A stretch of 64,000 nt of DNA from Halobacillus massiliensis (GTDB lineage Bacteria > Bacillota > Bacilli > Bacillales > Halobacillaceae), in NCBI RefSeq assembly GCF_900166625.1, contig NZ_LT800499.1:3545213-3609212 (forward strand). Reading direction: 5' to 3'. Below, piece by piece: positions 18,594 to 26,350 of the stretch (positions are counted from its first letter, which is position 1; every line of letters starts with the position of its first letter). The notes under the pieces were generated by a model. That model made no database searches, had not been told where the DNA came from, and worked only from the letters and a program-made list of their open reading frames with translations. The position numbers and the translations under genes were made by a program.

Positions 18594-19790
18594 TTATCTG
18601 GCTGTACTTGCTGCTGAAAAACTATAGTTGTAGCAGGTTCTATACAGCTCTTCTATTTCCATTTGTTCGGGAACTCGAGGGTTGTTACCCGGACTTCCAC
18701 TCGCTAATGCATCAGAAGCCATTTTACTGATAACGCTTTCAAACTTTTGCTGTTCAATTCCCCATCCGCTCAGATTAGGAATGTTTAAGTTCAGGCAGAG
18801 CTTTTTCACAGATTCGACAGCTAATTCAGCACTTTCTGCTGTTGTATACTCCTCATCATCCTTCATAAAAATCGCCCCTAAATCAGCCAGTCGTTCCACA
18901 GCATCTTCCTTGCTGAATTCAAGAACTGCCGGCAAAAGCATGGCATTGGAATATCCATGGGGCACATGGAATAAAGCTCCAATCGGCCGTGACATTCCGT
19001 GAACTAAACAAACAGATGAGTTGGAAAAAGCCATTCCCGCTTGAAGAGATCCTAAACACATCGCTTCCCTTGCTTCAAGATCGTCTCCATTCTCATAAGC
19101 TTTTTCAATATTGGTTACGATTAATTTCATTGCAGATAAAGCAAGAACATCTGTCATCGGATGAGACTTTCTTGAGATATAAGCTTCTACGGCGTGGCTT
19201 AAAGCATCTACACCCGTTGCCGCCGTTACGTTCTGGGGTGATGACATTGTAAACAGTGGATCTACAATGGCGATATCCGGCATAAAAGCAGGCTGCTTAA
19301 TCATCATTTTTACGTCCGTAGTTGTGTTTGTAATAATGGTAGCATCCGTTGCTTCCGATCCAGTCCCTGCCGTTGTTGGTACGGCAATATGAGGGAATGG
19401 ATCAATGGAAGCTTTCTTATTCCCCCCCATATAATCACCGATATATCCGCCATTTGTGGCTAGTACGGCGACTGCTTTTGCCGTATCAATGCAGCTGCCT
19501 CCTCCAATAGATATAACGACATCGCAGTTTTCCTTTTCGCATAAAGATACAGCTTCTTCCACGTAAACATCGGTTGGCTCGGATTCTACCCCCAAATAAA
19601 CAACACTATTCACATCAGCTTGACTAAGGTGGTTTTTCCCTTCCTGTACGTATCCTAACTGGTCCATAATTTTATCACTGATAATCAGGGCTTTTTTTCC
19701 CTTCCCAGCAGCTTCTTCTCCAACTTTTTCAAAAGCTCCTCTCCCATAATTTATCGTTTGAGGCATTCTTAATGCAGCATAACTTTCCAC
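18594..19790 (-). CDS. Iron-containing alcohol dehydrogenase
   Basis: NAD(P)-dependent group III alcohol dehydrogenase, 398 aa. The dinucleotide motif is ISIGGGSCIDTAK, the substrate/cofactor region PTTAGTGSEATD, and the Fe ligands lie in VDALSHAVEAY, LVHGMSRPIGALFHVPHG. It is the first gene of an operon with a GntP permease and an MMSDH, which suggests oxidation of an imported hydroxy acid to its semialdehyde. GTG start at 19790 with AAAGGAG upstream. It is driven by the sigma-54 promoter at 19829-19846. Confidence 0.9.
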   Translation of the reverse strand: MESYAALRMPQTINYGRGAFEKVGEEAAGKGKKALIISDKIMDQLGYVQEGKNHLSQADVNSVVYLGVESEPTDVYVEEAVSLCEKENCDVVISIGGGSCIDTAKAVAVLATNGGYIGDYMGGNKKASIDPFPHIAVPTTAGTGSEATDATIITNTTTDVKMMIKQPAFMPDIAIVDPLFTMSSPQNVTAATGVDALSHAVEAYISRKSHPMTDVLALSAMKLIVTNIEKAYENGDDLEAREAMCLGSLQAGMAFSNSSVCLVHGMSRPIGALFHVPHGYSNAMLLPAVLEFSKEDAVERLADLGAIFMKDDEEYTTAESAELAVESVKKLCLNLNIPNLSGWGIEQQKFESVISKMASDALASGSPGNNPRVPEQMEIEELYRTCYNYSFSAASTAR

Positions 19791-19828
19791 AATATTTCAC
19801 ACTCCTTTATTTTCCCTTATTTTTATAG

Positions 19829-19846
19829 ATGCAAAAACTGTGCCAA
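19829..19846 (-). promoter_or_regulatory. Sigma-54 (-24/-12) promoter of the Fe-ADH operon
   Basis: Minus strand: TTGGCAC (19846-19840), 5 nt, TTGCAT (19834-19829). This is a full match to the RpoN consensus TTGGCAC-N5-TTGC and sits 39 bp before the GTG start, next to a gene for a sigma-54 activator. Confidence 0.92.
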
Positions 19847-19859
19847 GTTCACACCCCTT

Positions 19860-19873
19860 TGATAACGCTTACA
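19860..19873. promoter_or_regulatory. Candidate cre box upstream of the sigma-54 promoter
   Basis: TGATAACGCTTACA differs from TGNAANCGNWNNCA at one position. Its place between the sigma-54 element and the upstream palindrome would let CcpA block activator looping. Confidence 0.5.
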
Positions 19874-19874
19874 T

Positions 19875-19916
19875 AAAACAACAGAGTGTATCATTAATAC
19901 TACACTCTGTTGTTTT
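19875..19916. terminator. 16-bp perfect stem-loop: regulator terminator or activator site
   Basis: AAAACAACAGAGTGTA (19875-19890) and its exact reverse complement (19901-19916) around 10 nt. It begins ten bases after the restored stop of the activator gene and ends in UUUU, so it may be its terminator. It is also about 60 bp upstream of the sigma-54 promoter, where an enhancer would lie. Confidence 0.65.
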
Positions 19917-19925
19917 AACACTACA

Positions 19926-20054
19926 TTACAGGCCATATTTCCTTAGCTTGTGATATAAGGTCGTCCTGTGAATGCCTAACGCTTTTGCTGTTTCTGATTT
20001 GTTGCCGTTCAAGTCTTTTAATTTTCTACGAATAAGCTCTTTTTCACTTTGCAT
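19926..20054 (-). pseudogene. Frameshifted Fis-type helix-turn-helix tail of the sigma-54 activator
   Basis: In the -1 frame directly after the activator's body, the sequence encodes MQSEKELIRRKLKDLNG, then NKSETAKALGIHRTTLYHKL and RKYGL before a stop at 19926. This is a canonical Fis-family DNA-binding helix-turn-helix, the domain the upstream frame lacks. A single missing base in the A-run at 20054-20057 (four A where five would join the frames) explains the break. Confidence 0.85.
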
Positions 20055-21703
20055 TTTAGTCTTCTGAATAAGCCCATTTTCTGATCAACTGTACTTTTGT
20101 TTTTTATAAAAGAAGGGAGGTCGCCAAGTTCAATTGTTTTCCTCTCAACAAGTATGACGAGTTTTTCTATTGTATTAATAAGTTCCCGAATATTACCAGG
20201 CCAAGAATAGCTTAAAAATGCTTTCATAGCTTCAGAGGTTATAGCCTTTTCACTTAATTGATGCTTTTCACTTAGATCTGTCAGATAAGAAGAAACGAGC
20301 AGCGGGATATCCTCTGGCCGTTCTCTCAGGGGAGGGATAGTAATTTCTATCACATTGATCCGGTAATAAAGGTCCTCCCGAAACTCTCCTTTATCTACCA
20401 TCCCTTTCAAATCACGGTTAGTCGCTGCAATAATTCTTAAGTCGATCGGCTGTTCTTTTATAGCCCCGATTCTCCCAACTTCTTTCTCCTGAAGCACGCG
20501 CAGCAGTTTTGTCTGCATCATCAGCGGCATTTCACCTATTTCATCAAGAAAGAGTGTACCGTTTGCGGCAAGTTCAAATTTCCCCGGCTTTCCACCCTTT
20601 TTAGCCCCTGTAAAAGCACCCTCTTCATAACCGAATAGTTCAGATTCGAATAAGGCTTCTGGAATCGCCCCACAGTTTACACTAATAAAAGGACCTGGAG
20701 AAATAGAGCTTAGATGGTGAATGCCTCTAGCATACATTTCCTTTCCTGTCCCACTTTCACCTGTTATTAGAACGGTTACATTAGTCTTTGCGACTTTACG
20801 AGCAAGACGCTTAATATAGGAAGCTTTTTGACTGTCTCCAATGATTTGATCTAACGTCATTCGGTCTGCCTGCTTATCTTTTGATAAATAAGGCTGAGTT
20901 TCCTGCTTTTCCGCAGAGTTTTTCTGAATTCTTTCATAAATCCGATAAACCTCAGATACTCCTTCAAATATTAATATGCCAATGGCTCCTACCACTTTGT
21001 TGTTTTTCCAGATGGGGATCCGGTGAACGATCATCGCTTGACCTTGAATGTATTGAATGACGCCTCGCTCAGGCATGCCTGTCTTAAGTGTTTCCGGCAG
21101 ATGAGTGTTGTCGATCACCTCTTTTACGTGTCGGCCAAGAGCATCTTTCTTATCTATGCCTGTAAAAATGCTGTAAGCCTCATTAAATTCGAGCAAAATT
21201 CCATTCTCATCCACAACAGCGATTCCCTCATACGTGCTTTCAAGAATTTCACTTAAAATAGCTGCCGTATGTTCTTTCTCATTGAGGTCCTCAATAATTC
21301 CAGAAAGAGCTTCCACGACGCTGTTTTTAGAAATCATGCCTGTTAACTTCCCGTAATTATCCACTACGCAAAAATGATCATACGGACTTGTTACAATGTT
21401 AAGAATGGACTCACGACACTGGACGATTGAATGAGTGGTACGAATGAACTTGCCAACAGGCTCCTCTTCTTTTCCGGCAACCATTAGTTGCAATAACACT
21501 TTTACTGTAATAACTCCAATGGGGTATTCCCCTTTATCAAGTACCGCCATACAGTCAGCGTCCATATCAATTGCTTTCACAGCAGCTTCCCGCACTGTTT
21601 CTTCAATGGTTATAGTATACAGAGAAGGAGACATCCAATTCTCGACAAGCAGTGATGTCTCCTCTTCCTTAACCTGTAAATCGTGAAAAAATTCATTTTG
21701 CAT
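20018..21703 (-). CDS. Sigma-54 enhancer-binding regulator (CBS-PAS-AAA+), C-terminus shifted
   Basis: Activator of RpoN promoters. Order: two CBS repeats (about 20-140), a PAS domain (about 145-255), and a AAA+ core with Walker A GESGTGKE, the sigma-54 loop GAFTGA, Walker B TLFLDEIGE and the arginine finger region RINVIEITIPPLRERPEDIP. As read it ends with FRRLKCKVKKSLFVEN, having lost the Fis helix-turn-helix, which continues intact in another frame to 19926; the restored protein would be about 592 aa. ATG 21703 has AGAAGGTGA upstream; GTG 21712 is possible. It should control the adjacent Fe-ADH operon. Confidence 0.88.
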   Translation of the reverse strand: MQNEFFHDLQVKEEETSLLVENWMSPSLYTITIEETVREAAVKAIDMDADCMAVLDKGEYPIGVITVKVLLQLMVAGKEEEPVGKFIRTTHSIVQCRESILNIVTSPYDHFCVVDNYGKLTGMISKNSVVEALSGIIEDLNEKEHTAAILSEILESTYEGIAVVDENGILLEFNEAYSIFTGIDKKDALGRHVKEVIDNTHLPETLKTGMPERGVIQYIQGQAMIVHRIPIWKNNKVVGAIGILIFEGVSEVYRIYERIQKNSAEKQETQPYLSKDKQADRMTLDQIIGDSQKASYIKRLARKVAKTNVTVLITGESGTGKEMYARGIHHLSSISPGPFISVNCGAIPEALFESELFGYEEGAFTGAKKGGKPGKFELAANGTLFLDEIGEMPLMMQTKLLRVLQEKEVGRIGAIKEQPIDLRIIAATNRDLKGMVDKGEFREDLYYRINVIEITIPPLRERPEDIPLLVSSYLTDLSEKHQLSEKAITSEAMKAFLSYSWPGNIRELINTIEKLVILVERKTIELGDLPSFIKNKSTVDQKMGLFRRLKCKVKKSLFVEN

Positions 21704-21729
21704 TCTGTTCACCTTCTCTATGCCTCTGT

Positions 21730-22629
21730 TTAATTAATGGATGTAATTCTTTCCGGAAAATCTATGAAAGGATTGCGGTTACCCTGAATCTCATAAATGG
21801 CCTGATTACGGTGAAATTCATATTCCCCCGGAGGGTCTTCCTGATGCCACTTAAATAGAAGCTCTGTATCTATTTTTTCTATATGTTCTTTCGAAATGGC
21901 TTTTGGATATCTTACTAAAAAGTAGAGCATCGCCCTTGCTGCTGATCCTTTTGCATTCTCGGGCTCAAACAGGTGCTGTTCTGCTTTGCCGCATTTCTCT
22001 TCAATTCTGTTCATTTTCATTTTTTCAGGCTCATAGCCGGGAAAATCATGATACGGATAGTTGCTTCGAATTGAATTACAGACAGGTTCACAAGTAAATA
22101 AGTGATGCAGATCACCGCGCATAGGTTCCTTCTTTTCAAACCACGATTGTGGAACGATATGTTCACAGTTATACTTCAGCTTTCCGGCAATCTTCTGCAG
22201 CACTATTTCCTGATCCTGTTCAACAGCCTCTGCCATTTCAATCGCTTCCTCACGTTTTATAGAAGTTTCATAATCTTCTCTAATGACAGCCTCCGCTTCC
22301 CGTTCCTCGCCTGAATAGATACTTCTCAGCTTTCCGTTTGGTCTCAGATCTACCCAAGGATAGACATGCTCACTAGGATCGTAATGAACGGGACGGATAT
22401 GCGTTTCTTCGAGAAGTTTCTGTAATGCTGTGATGTTGATGTCGTCAAAACTAATAGACTGATAGTATTCTTCTATCGCCAGCTTGTCTTTTTCTTCATC
22501 GTAATAAGACCTTTGCCTTTCCTCAAGTTCTCTCTTGCTCTTCACCGCTTCCGATATGATCCTGTTTAATCGTTTAGAATCTGTCGTTACAGACAGGAGC
22601 TCTGCTTTTTGCTGTAAACTGATAGCCAA
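21730..22629 (-). CDS. Endonuclease I (EndA/Bsn) family nuclease, no signal peptide
   Basis: 299 aa with the beta-beta-alpha-metal nuclease core of the Endonuclease_1 family: CEHIVPQSWF at about residue 155 (His/Gln active site), MRGDLHHLF, NSIRSNYPY and AARAMLYFLVRYP. Relatives such as B. subtilis Bsn are secreted, yet this one begins MAISLQQKAELLSV and shows no signal peptide, so it may act inside the cell or leave by another route. TTG start at 22629 behind AAGGAGGAG. It lies 26 bases before the sigma-54 activator, and the two could be cotranscribed. Confidence 0.82.
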   Translation of the reverse strand: MAISLQQKAELLSVTTDSKRLNRIISEAVKSKRELEERQRSYYDEEKDKLAIEEYYQSISFDDINITALQKLLEETHIRPVHYDPSEHVYPWVDLRPNGKLRSIYSGEEREAEAVIREDYETSIKREEAIEMAEAVEQDQEIVLQKIAGKLKYNCEHIVPQSWFEKKEPMRGDLHHLFTCEPVCNSIRSNYPYHDFPGYEPEKMKMNRIEEKCGKAEQHLFEPENAKGSAARAMLYFLVRYPKAISKEHIEKIDTELLFKWHQEDPPGEYEFHRNQAIYEIQGNRNPFIDFPERITSIN

Positions 22630-22832
22630 TTTTACTCCTCCTTATTACGTTCATCGGTATAAGTAAGAGTTTCTCTATTTGTTGAATGATTCCTTCAATA
22701 ATTTCCAATAAACAGGAATTCCTGACAGAAACGGCGTTATTCTTCCTATCTTCCCGCCCTTTGACCTGCTAAGAATGTTGCTGTCTTATTCTATATTGCT
22801 ATTTTACAAAAACATTTCAAGTTCCATATCCT

Positions 22833-22860
22833 GTTTAACTCCCCCCGGGGCAACGGGTAT
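22833..22860 (+). promoter_or_regulatory. Candidate sigma-B promoter of the DUF2512 gene
   Basis: GTTTAA (22833-22838), 16 nt, GGGTAT (22855-22860). Both hexamers match the general-stress sigma-B consensus; the spacer is a little longer than usual and contains a CCCCGGGG palindrome. Confidence 0.5.
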
Positions 22861-22904
22861 ATCTGTAGTAAGATCAATTTTTCAAAAGGAGGCCGTTCAA
22901 CGAT

Positions 22905-23288
22905 ATGGAACACGCTAAAGCATTAGCGATTAAAAGCGGAATGACTCTTATCGGATTACTTCTTGTGCTTACAGCAGGCTTTGGAGTTTCCTTCGGGACC
23001 GTTCTTGTCATGACCATTGTTCTCGGGGCAGTATCTTATCCCCTTGGTGACTTGAAGCTGTTTCCGAAATCGACAAATATGATCGCCTCAACAGCGGATA
23101 CGGGTGTTGCCTTTTTAATTATCTGGATTATCGGCATGAGCATGGCCGGTAACGCAGTTACAGGGTGGCCATGGGTTTCCCTTCTGGCAGCCGTCGTTAT
23201 AGGTGCAGCGGAATTCTTCTTCCACCTTTATATTGCCAAGAAACCTTTAGGTGACAATAAAAAACTGCATACGGCTCCAAGTCATTAA
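22905..23288 (+). CDS. DUF2512 (YndM-like) membrane protein
   Basis: 127 aa with four membrane segments covering nearly its whole length. LGAVSYPLGDLKLFPKSTN and IASTADTGVAFLIIW are typical of the DUF2512 family of Bacillaceae. The molecular role is unknown. Stands alone, with AAAGGAGG before the ATG at 22905, a sigma-B-like promoter and its own terminator; a general-stress role is possible but only inferred. Confidence 0.8.
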   Translation: MEHAKALAIKSGMTLIGLLLVLTAGFGVSFGTVLVMTIVLGAVSYPLGDLKLFPKSTNMIASTADTGVAFLIIWIIGMSMAGNAVTGWPWVSLLAAVVIGAAEFFFHLYIAKKPLGDNKKLHTAPSH

Positions 23289-23294
23289 AACGCT

Positions 23295-23329
23295 AAAAAG
23301 GCTGTCTCTCAAAGAGGAGACAGCCTTTT
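23295..23329. terminator. Bidirectional terminator
   Basis: AAAAAGGCTGTCTC pairs with GAGACAGCCTTTT around an 8-nt loop, serving the DUF2512 gene and the converging glucanase gene. Confidence 0.9.
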
Positions 23330-23334
23330 ATAGG

Positions 23335-24132
23335 TTAATCGTTTTTTACTTTAAGGATTACATTATCAATCGATATTTTATGCTGACTTTCTGCTTGGCC
23401 CATCAAAAATTTTAAGGAAACCTGGTCATCCGCCGGCATTTCAAACTCATATTCAAATCTTTGCTCTTCTTCTTTCAATGAGACCTTATCTTCAAAAAAC
23501 CTTTGATATTCAGCATTTTCCAGGGTGATCTCTATATCCCTGTCTTGTGTAGAATTAGCTTCAAAAGATAAAACATAAGTGTATCCTTTTTTTAGCTGAA
23601 GACCTTTCTGCTCTACGAGAACACTCCAGGGCTCATTTCCGGCTTCCTGAATATCAATATTTATTCTTTCATTATTATCAGTAACCTGTGCTTGTGCATC
23701 GAAATGAATATACTCTTCCCAATAGTCTAGTCCTGATGAGAAGTCTCCATTTTTTAAGGGATTAAGGTCTTCCTCATCTATTGAAGTCTGAATCATTTTC
23801 ACATTATCTAAATAAATGTCGCCGCTCTTTCCTCCTGCTTTAAATAACAACTGGGCTTTCGGCTCTTCTTCAGGGATTTTGAAAGTAATCCTCTGATTTA
23901 ACATATCTTCTGTCAGAGAAATAGTAGTACTGGAATAGCTTTTGCTTCCATCTTCGTTTACTACTTCTACTTCTATTTCTTTAGGGTGTTGTGCTCTCGC
24001 ATCAAATGAAAGTTCATATTCAGCGCTTTCTTTAAGAGGAATCCCTGATTGTTTTATCACAATATCATCTGTTTTGCTGCCTTCTTTTTGTATATTCAGG
24101 TGTAATTCTCTTTCCTCAGCAGCAACATTCAT
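23335..24132 (-). CDS. Carbohydrate-binding C-terminal part of the GH16 glucanase, out of frame
   Basis: 265 codons holding two family 4/9-type carbohydrate-binding modules (about 1-120 and 125-265; hallmarks YELSFDAR..., NPLKNGDFSSGLDYWEEY, YVLSFEANS, ISIDNVIL). The first module lacks its beginning, which sits in the preceding frame at the end of the GH16 protein (YNGTFDQGD...YWELVASEK). The ATG at 24132 has no ribosome site. One added A in the A-tract at 24147-24151 would fuse both into a protein of about 984 aa, so this is a piece of that gene and not a separate gene. Confidence 0.85.
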   Translation of the reverse strand: MNVAAEERELHLNIQKEGSKTDDIVIKQSGIPLKESAEYELSFDARAQHPKEIEVEVVNEDGSKSYSSTTISLTEDMLNQRITFKIPEEEPKAQLLFKAGGKSGDIYLDNVKMIQTSIDEEDLNPLKNGDFSSGLDYWEEYIHFDAQAQVTDNNERINIDIQEAGNEPWSVLVEQKGLQLKKGYTYVLSFEANSTQDRDIEITLENAEYQRFFEDKVSLKEEEQRFEYEFEMPADDQVSLKFLMGQAESQHKISIDNVILKVKND

Positions 24133-26288
24133 TTCAGCAGCCGCGGTTTTTCTGAAGCAACAAGTTCCCAGTAGTTGGTTCTCGACATATCTCCTTGATC
24201 AAAAGTTCCATTGTAAATAAGATTCCCATCTGCTAAAGGAGGTTTGGCCTTATTTTCTTCCTCTTGTCCTGTAACATTTTCCACACGTACATTACCAATC
24301 CAGACGGGTGCTGTGCCATTGCCTCCTAAGTTAAATTCCAATCTTGCCAATAAATCTGATTCTTGATTCGGTGTAAAGGTGTACTCATAAGATTCCACCT
24401 CATCCGTCAGCTGAATGGTCTTCTCACCGGAATAGTTGGCAAATCCTCTTTCTTCTCCACCGGAAACTTTTGTCATTATATTACGTTTGGCATCTGATTT
24501 AGCGTCAAAAGTTACTTTATACGTATTACCTTCAAGGATGGAGAGTTTTTGGATAAACTGTAGTGACCATAATGCATTTCCCGGGTCCTCTGTTTGAATT
24601 TTGGCGAAAGGACTCCCTTCAATTATTTCCTTCTCTACTGTCCCACTTCCTTCGAAGTCAGGGAGCTGCACAAGATTCCAATAAAGTGAATCTAATTCCT
24701 TCTCAGGGCTTTTTACTATAGTGAACGGCTCATTGTACTCGTTATCATAAATAAGATTCCCATCGTCAAGGGGCTGCTTCGCGTCTTCTGGCAGTTCATC
24801 TTTTTTGAGGACAGGTTCTACAGGCTCTTTATATTCTCTGCCTGTTAGCTCAAATGCTCTCACATAATCTACTTCCATTTGTGCGGGAAACTCAGTCGTA
24901 TCATCCGGGTTACCGCCATACCATCCTCCTACTGCCAGATTCATAATTAAGTAGAATTCCTGATCAAAAGGTGCCGGAAATGAGTATTTATCCGCTTGGT
25001 TCTGCCCCTTACTGAACCAGTTATCTAATGTTTGATAAAGATTACCATCTACGTACCAGCGTATTTCCCCCGGTTCCCACTCTATAGAATAAGTATGAAA
25101 GTCGGTATAATCTTCTCCCTCGGGAAAGTGATACTCCGTGCCTTTGTAAGTATTATTTGGATATTCCTCGCCATAATGAATGGTTCCGCCAATCGTTTCT
25201 GTATCTTTCCCGGCGGCTTCCATAATGTCGATCTCGCCGGAAACGGGCCAGTCTCCATATACTTCATCCTCAGGCATCATCCAAAAAGCAGGCCAGAAAC
25301 CCTGCCCCTCAGGCAGTTTCATTCTAGCTTCAAACTTTCCATATTTCTGACTGAACAGCCCTTTGGTTTTTAATTTAGCAGAGGTGTAGTCATAACTTCC
25401 AAATTGATCACTTACTGACTCTTCCTTAGCTTTAACAATAAGTTTTCCGTCCTCGATATAGGAGTTATCCGGCGAGTCAGTATAATACTGCAATTCGTTA
25501 TTTCCCCAACCTGGAGAAATAGGCTCGCCTTTTTCATCCACCATCCAATTTCCCGTATCATATGTCCACTTAGACTCATCGATTTCAGTCGAAATAAATT
25601 CATCTGACCATACAAGAGACCAGTCAGAGGCTTCCTGCCTCTCTTTCACGATAACCACTTGGTTTAACTTTGAGTTCAACGATTTCACTTCATTTTGGAT
25701 ATTCTCTGCAATATAAACTGTGCCGCTCACTTTTGTGTTTTCAAGTAGAATATTTCCAGGAGCAGCCCCTTGTGTTATGAAAAGATTACCTTCAATTTCG
25801 GTATCCGCTACGGTAATGTCGGAATGATTGATCCACGCATTTCCTTTAATTTGCTTTTCTGAATATTTTCCTTCTTTGTAAAAATACCCCTCAATCAAAG
25901 AGTCGGCCAGGAATACGGCATCTATTCTTTTAAGCGGTTTGCCTTTACCTTCTTCCCATTGCTCTGTAAAGGATTTAGGCAATAGATTTTTTAAGATCTT
26001 TTGTGCCTCTTCTTGTTTGATCACTTCATTTTTGTTATTTACTGAAAAACCGGCTTCTTGAATGTTTTTAAAAACGCGTTCACCGCTGATATTAAATAAG
26101 TTTCCGATTAGCAAAGTAAATTCACTATAGGACATCGCTGCATTTTCATTCTTTTTCTTCAAGTCTTTTAGGAGACCTCTTTCTTCCCAACGTTCAAAAC
26201 TTTCTTCCGCTTTCTCTGCATCAGCAGGGAATGCCATAGTTTGAAAAACAACAGCTGCCACTAAAAGAGCGACTAAAATTTTTTTCAA
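24129..26288 (-). CDS. Secreted GH16 endo-beta-1,3-glucanase (laminarinase-type), frameshifted near the end
   Basis: Signal peptide (1-24, ending FPADA), an unidentified N-terminal region to about residue 215, GH16 catalytic domain at about 220-480 with the retaining-enzyme motif GEIDIMEAAG, PAFWMMPE and WEPGEIRWYVDG, and a binding module at about 510-675. The reading frame stops in the middle of a second module; the rest follows at 23335-24132. TTG start at 26288 behind GGAGGAG. It is the last gene of the beta-glucan cluster and has its own GAAACCGGTTTC operator upstream. It cleaves beta-1,3(-1,4)-glucan outside the cell for import as oligosaccharides. Confidence 0.9.
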   Translation of the reverse strand: MKKILVALLVAAVVFQTMAFPADAEKAEESFERWEERGLLKDLKKKNENAAMSYSEFTLLIGNLFNISGERVFKNIQEAGFSVNNKNEVIKQEEAQKILKNLLPKSFTEQWEEGKGKPLKRIDAVFLADSLIEGYFYKEGKYSEKQIKGNAWINHSDITVADTEIEGNLFITQGAAPGNILLENTKVSGTVYIAENIQNEVKSLNSKLNQVVIVKERQEASDWSLVWSDEFISTEIDESKWTYDTGNWMVDEKGEPISPGWGNNELQYYTDSPDNSYIEDGKLIVKAKEESVSDQFGSYDYTSAKLKTKGLFSQKYGKFEARMKLPEGQGFWPAFWMMPEDEVYGDWPVSGEIDIMEAAGKDTETIGGTIHYGEEYPNNTYKGTEYHFPEGEDYTDFHTYSIEWEPGEIRWYVDGNLYQTLDNWFSKGQNQADKYSFPAPFDQEFYLIMNLAVGGWYGGNPDDTTEFPAQMEVDYVRAFELTGREYKEPVEPVLKKDELPEDAKQPLDDGNLIYDNEYNEPFTIVKSPEKELDSLYWNLVQLPDFEGSGTVEKEIIEGSPFAKIQTEDPGNALWSLQFIQKLSILEGNTYKVTFDAKSDAKRNIMTKVSGGEERGFANYSGEKTIQLTDEVESYEYTFTPNQESDLLARLEFNLGGNGTAPVWIGNVRVENVTGQEEENKAKPPLADGNLIYNGTFDQGDMSRTNYWELVASEKPRLLK

Positions 26289-26318
26289 TTTACTCCTCCT
26301 TCATTCTATTGACACTTC

Positions 26319-26335
26319 AGGGAAACCGGTTTCGT
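26319..26335 (-). promoter_or_regulatory. LacI-type operator upstream of GH16
   Basis: GGAAACCGGTTTCG with perfect 12-bp palindromic core GAAACCGGTTTC (26322-26333), located 31 bp before the GH16 start. The same core occurs near the binding-protein gene at 31976-31987. Confidence 0.8.
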
Positions 26336-26350
26336 CATCAGTAAAAAAAA

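Noticed and set aside
23335-24132. Independent carbohydrate-binding protein gene
   Set aside because: It starts mid-domain without a ribosome site; one base restores continuity with the GH16 gene.
25082-25615. Short frames inside the GH16 gene
   Set aside because: Shadow frames; the GH16 catalytic motifs lie in the long frame.
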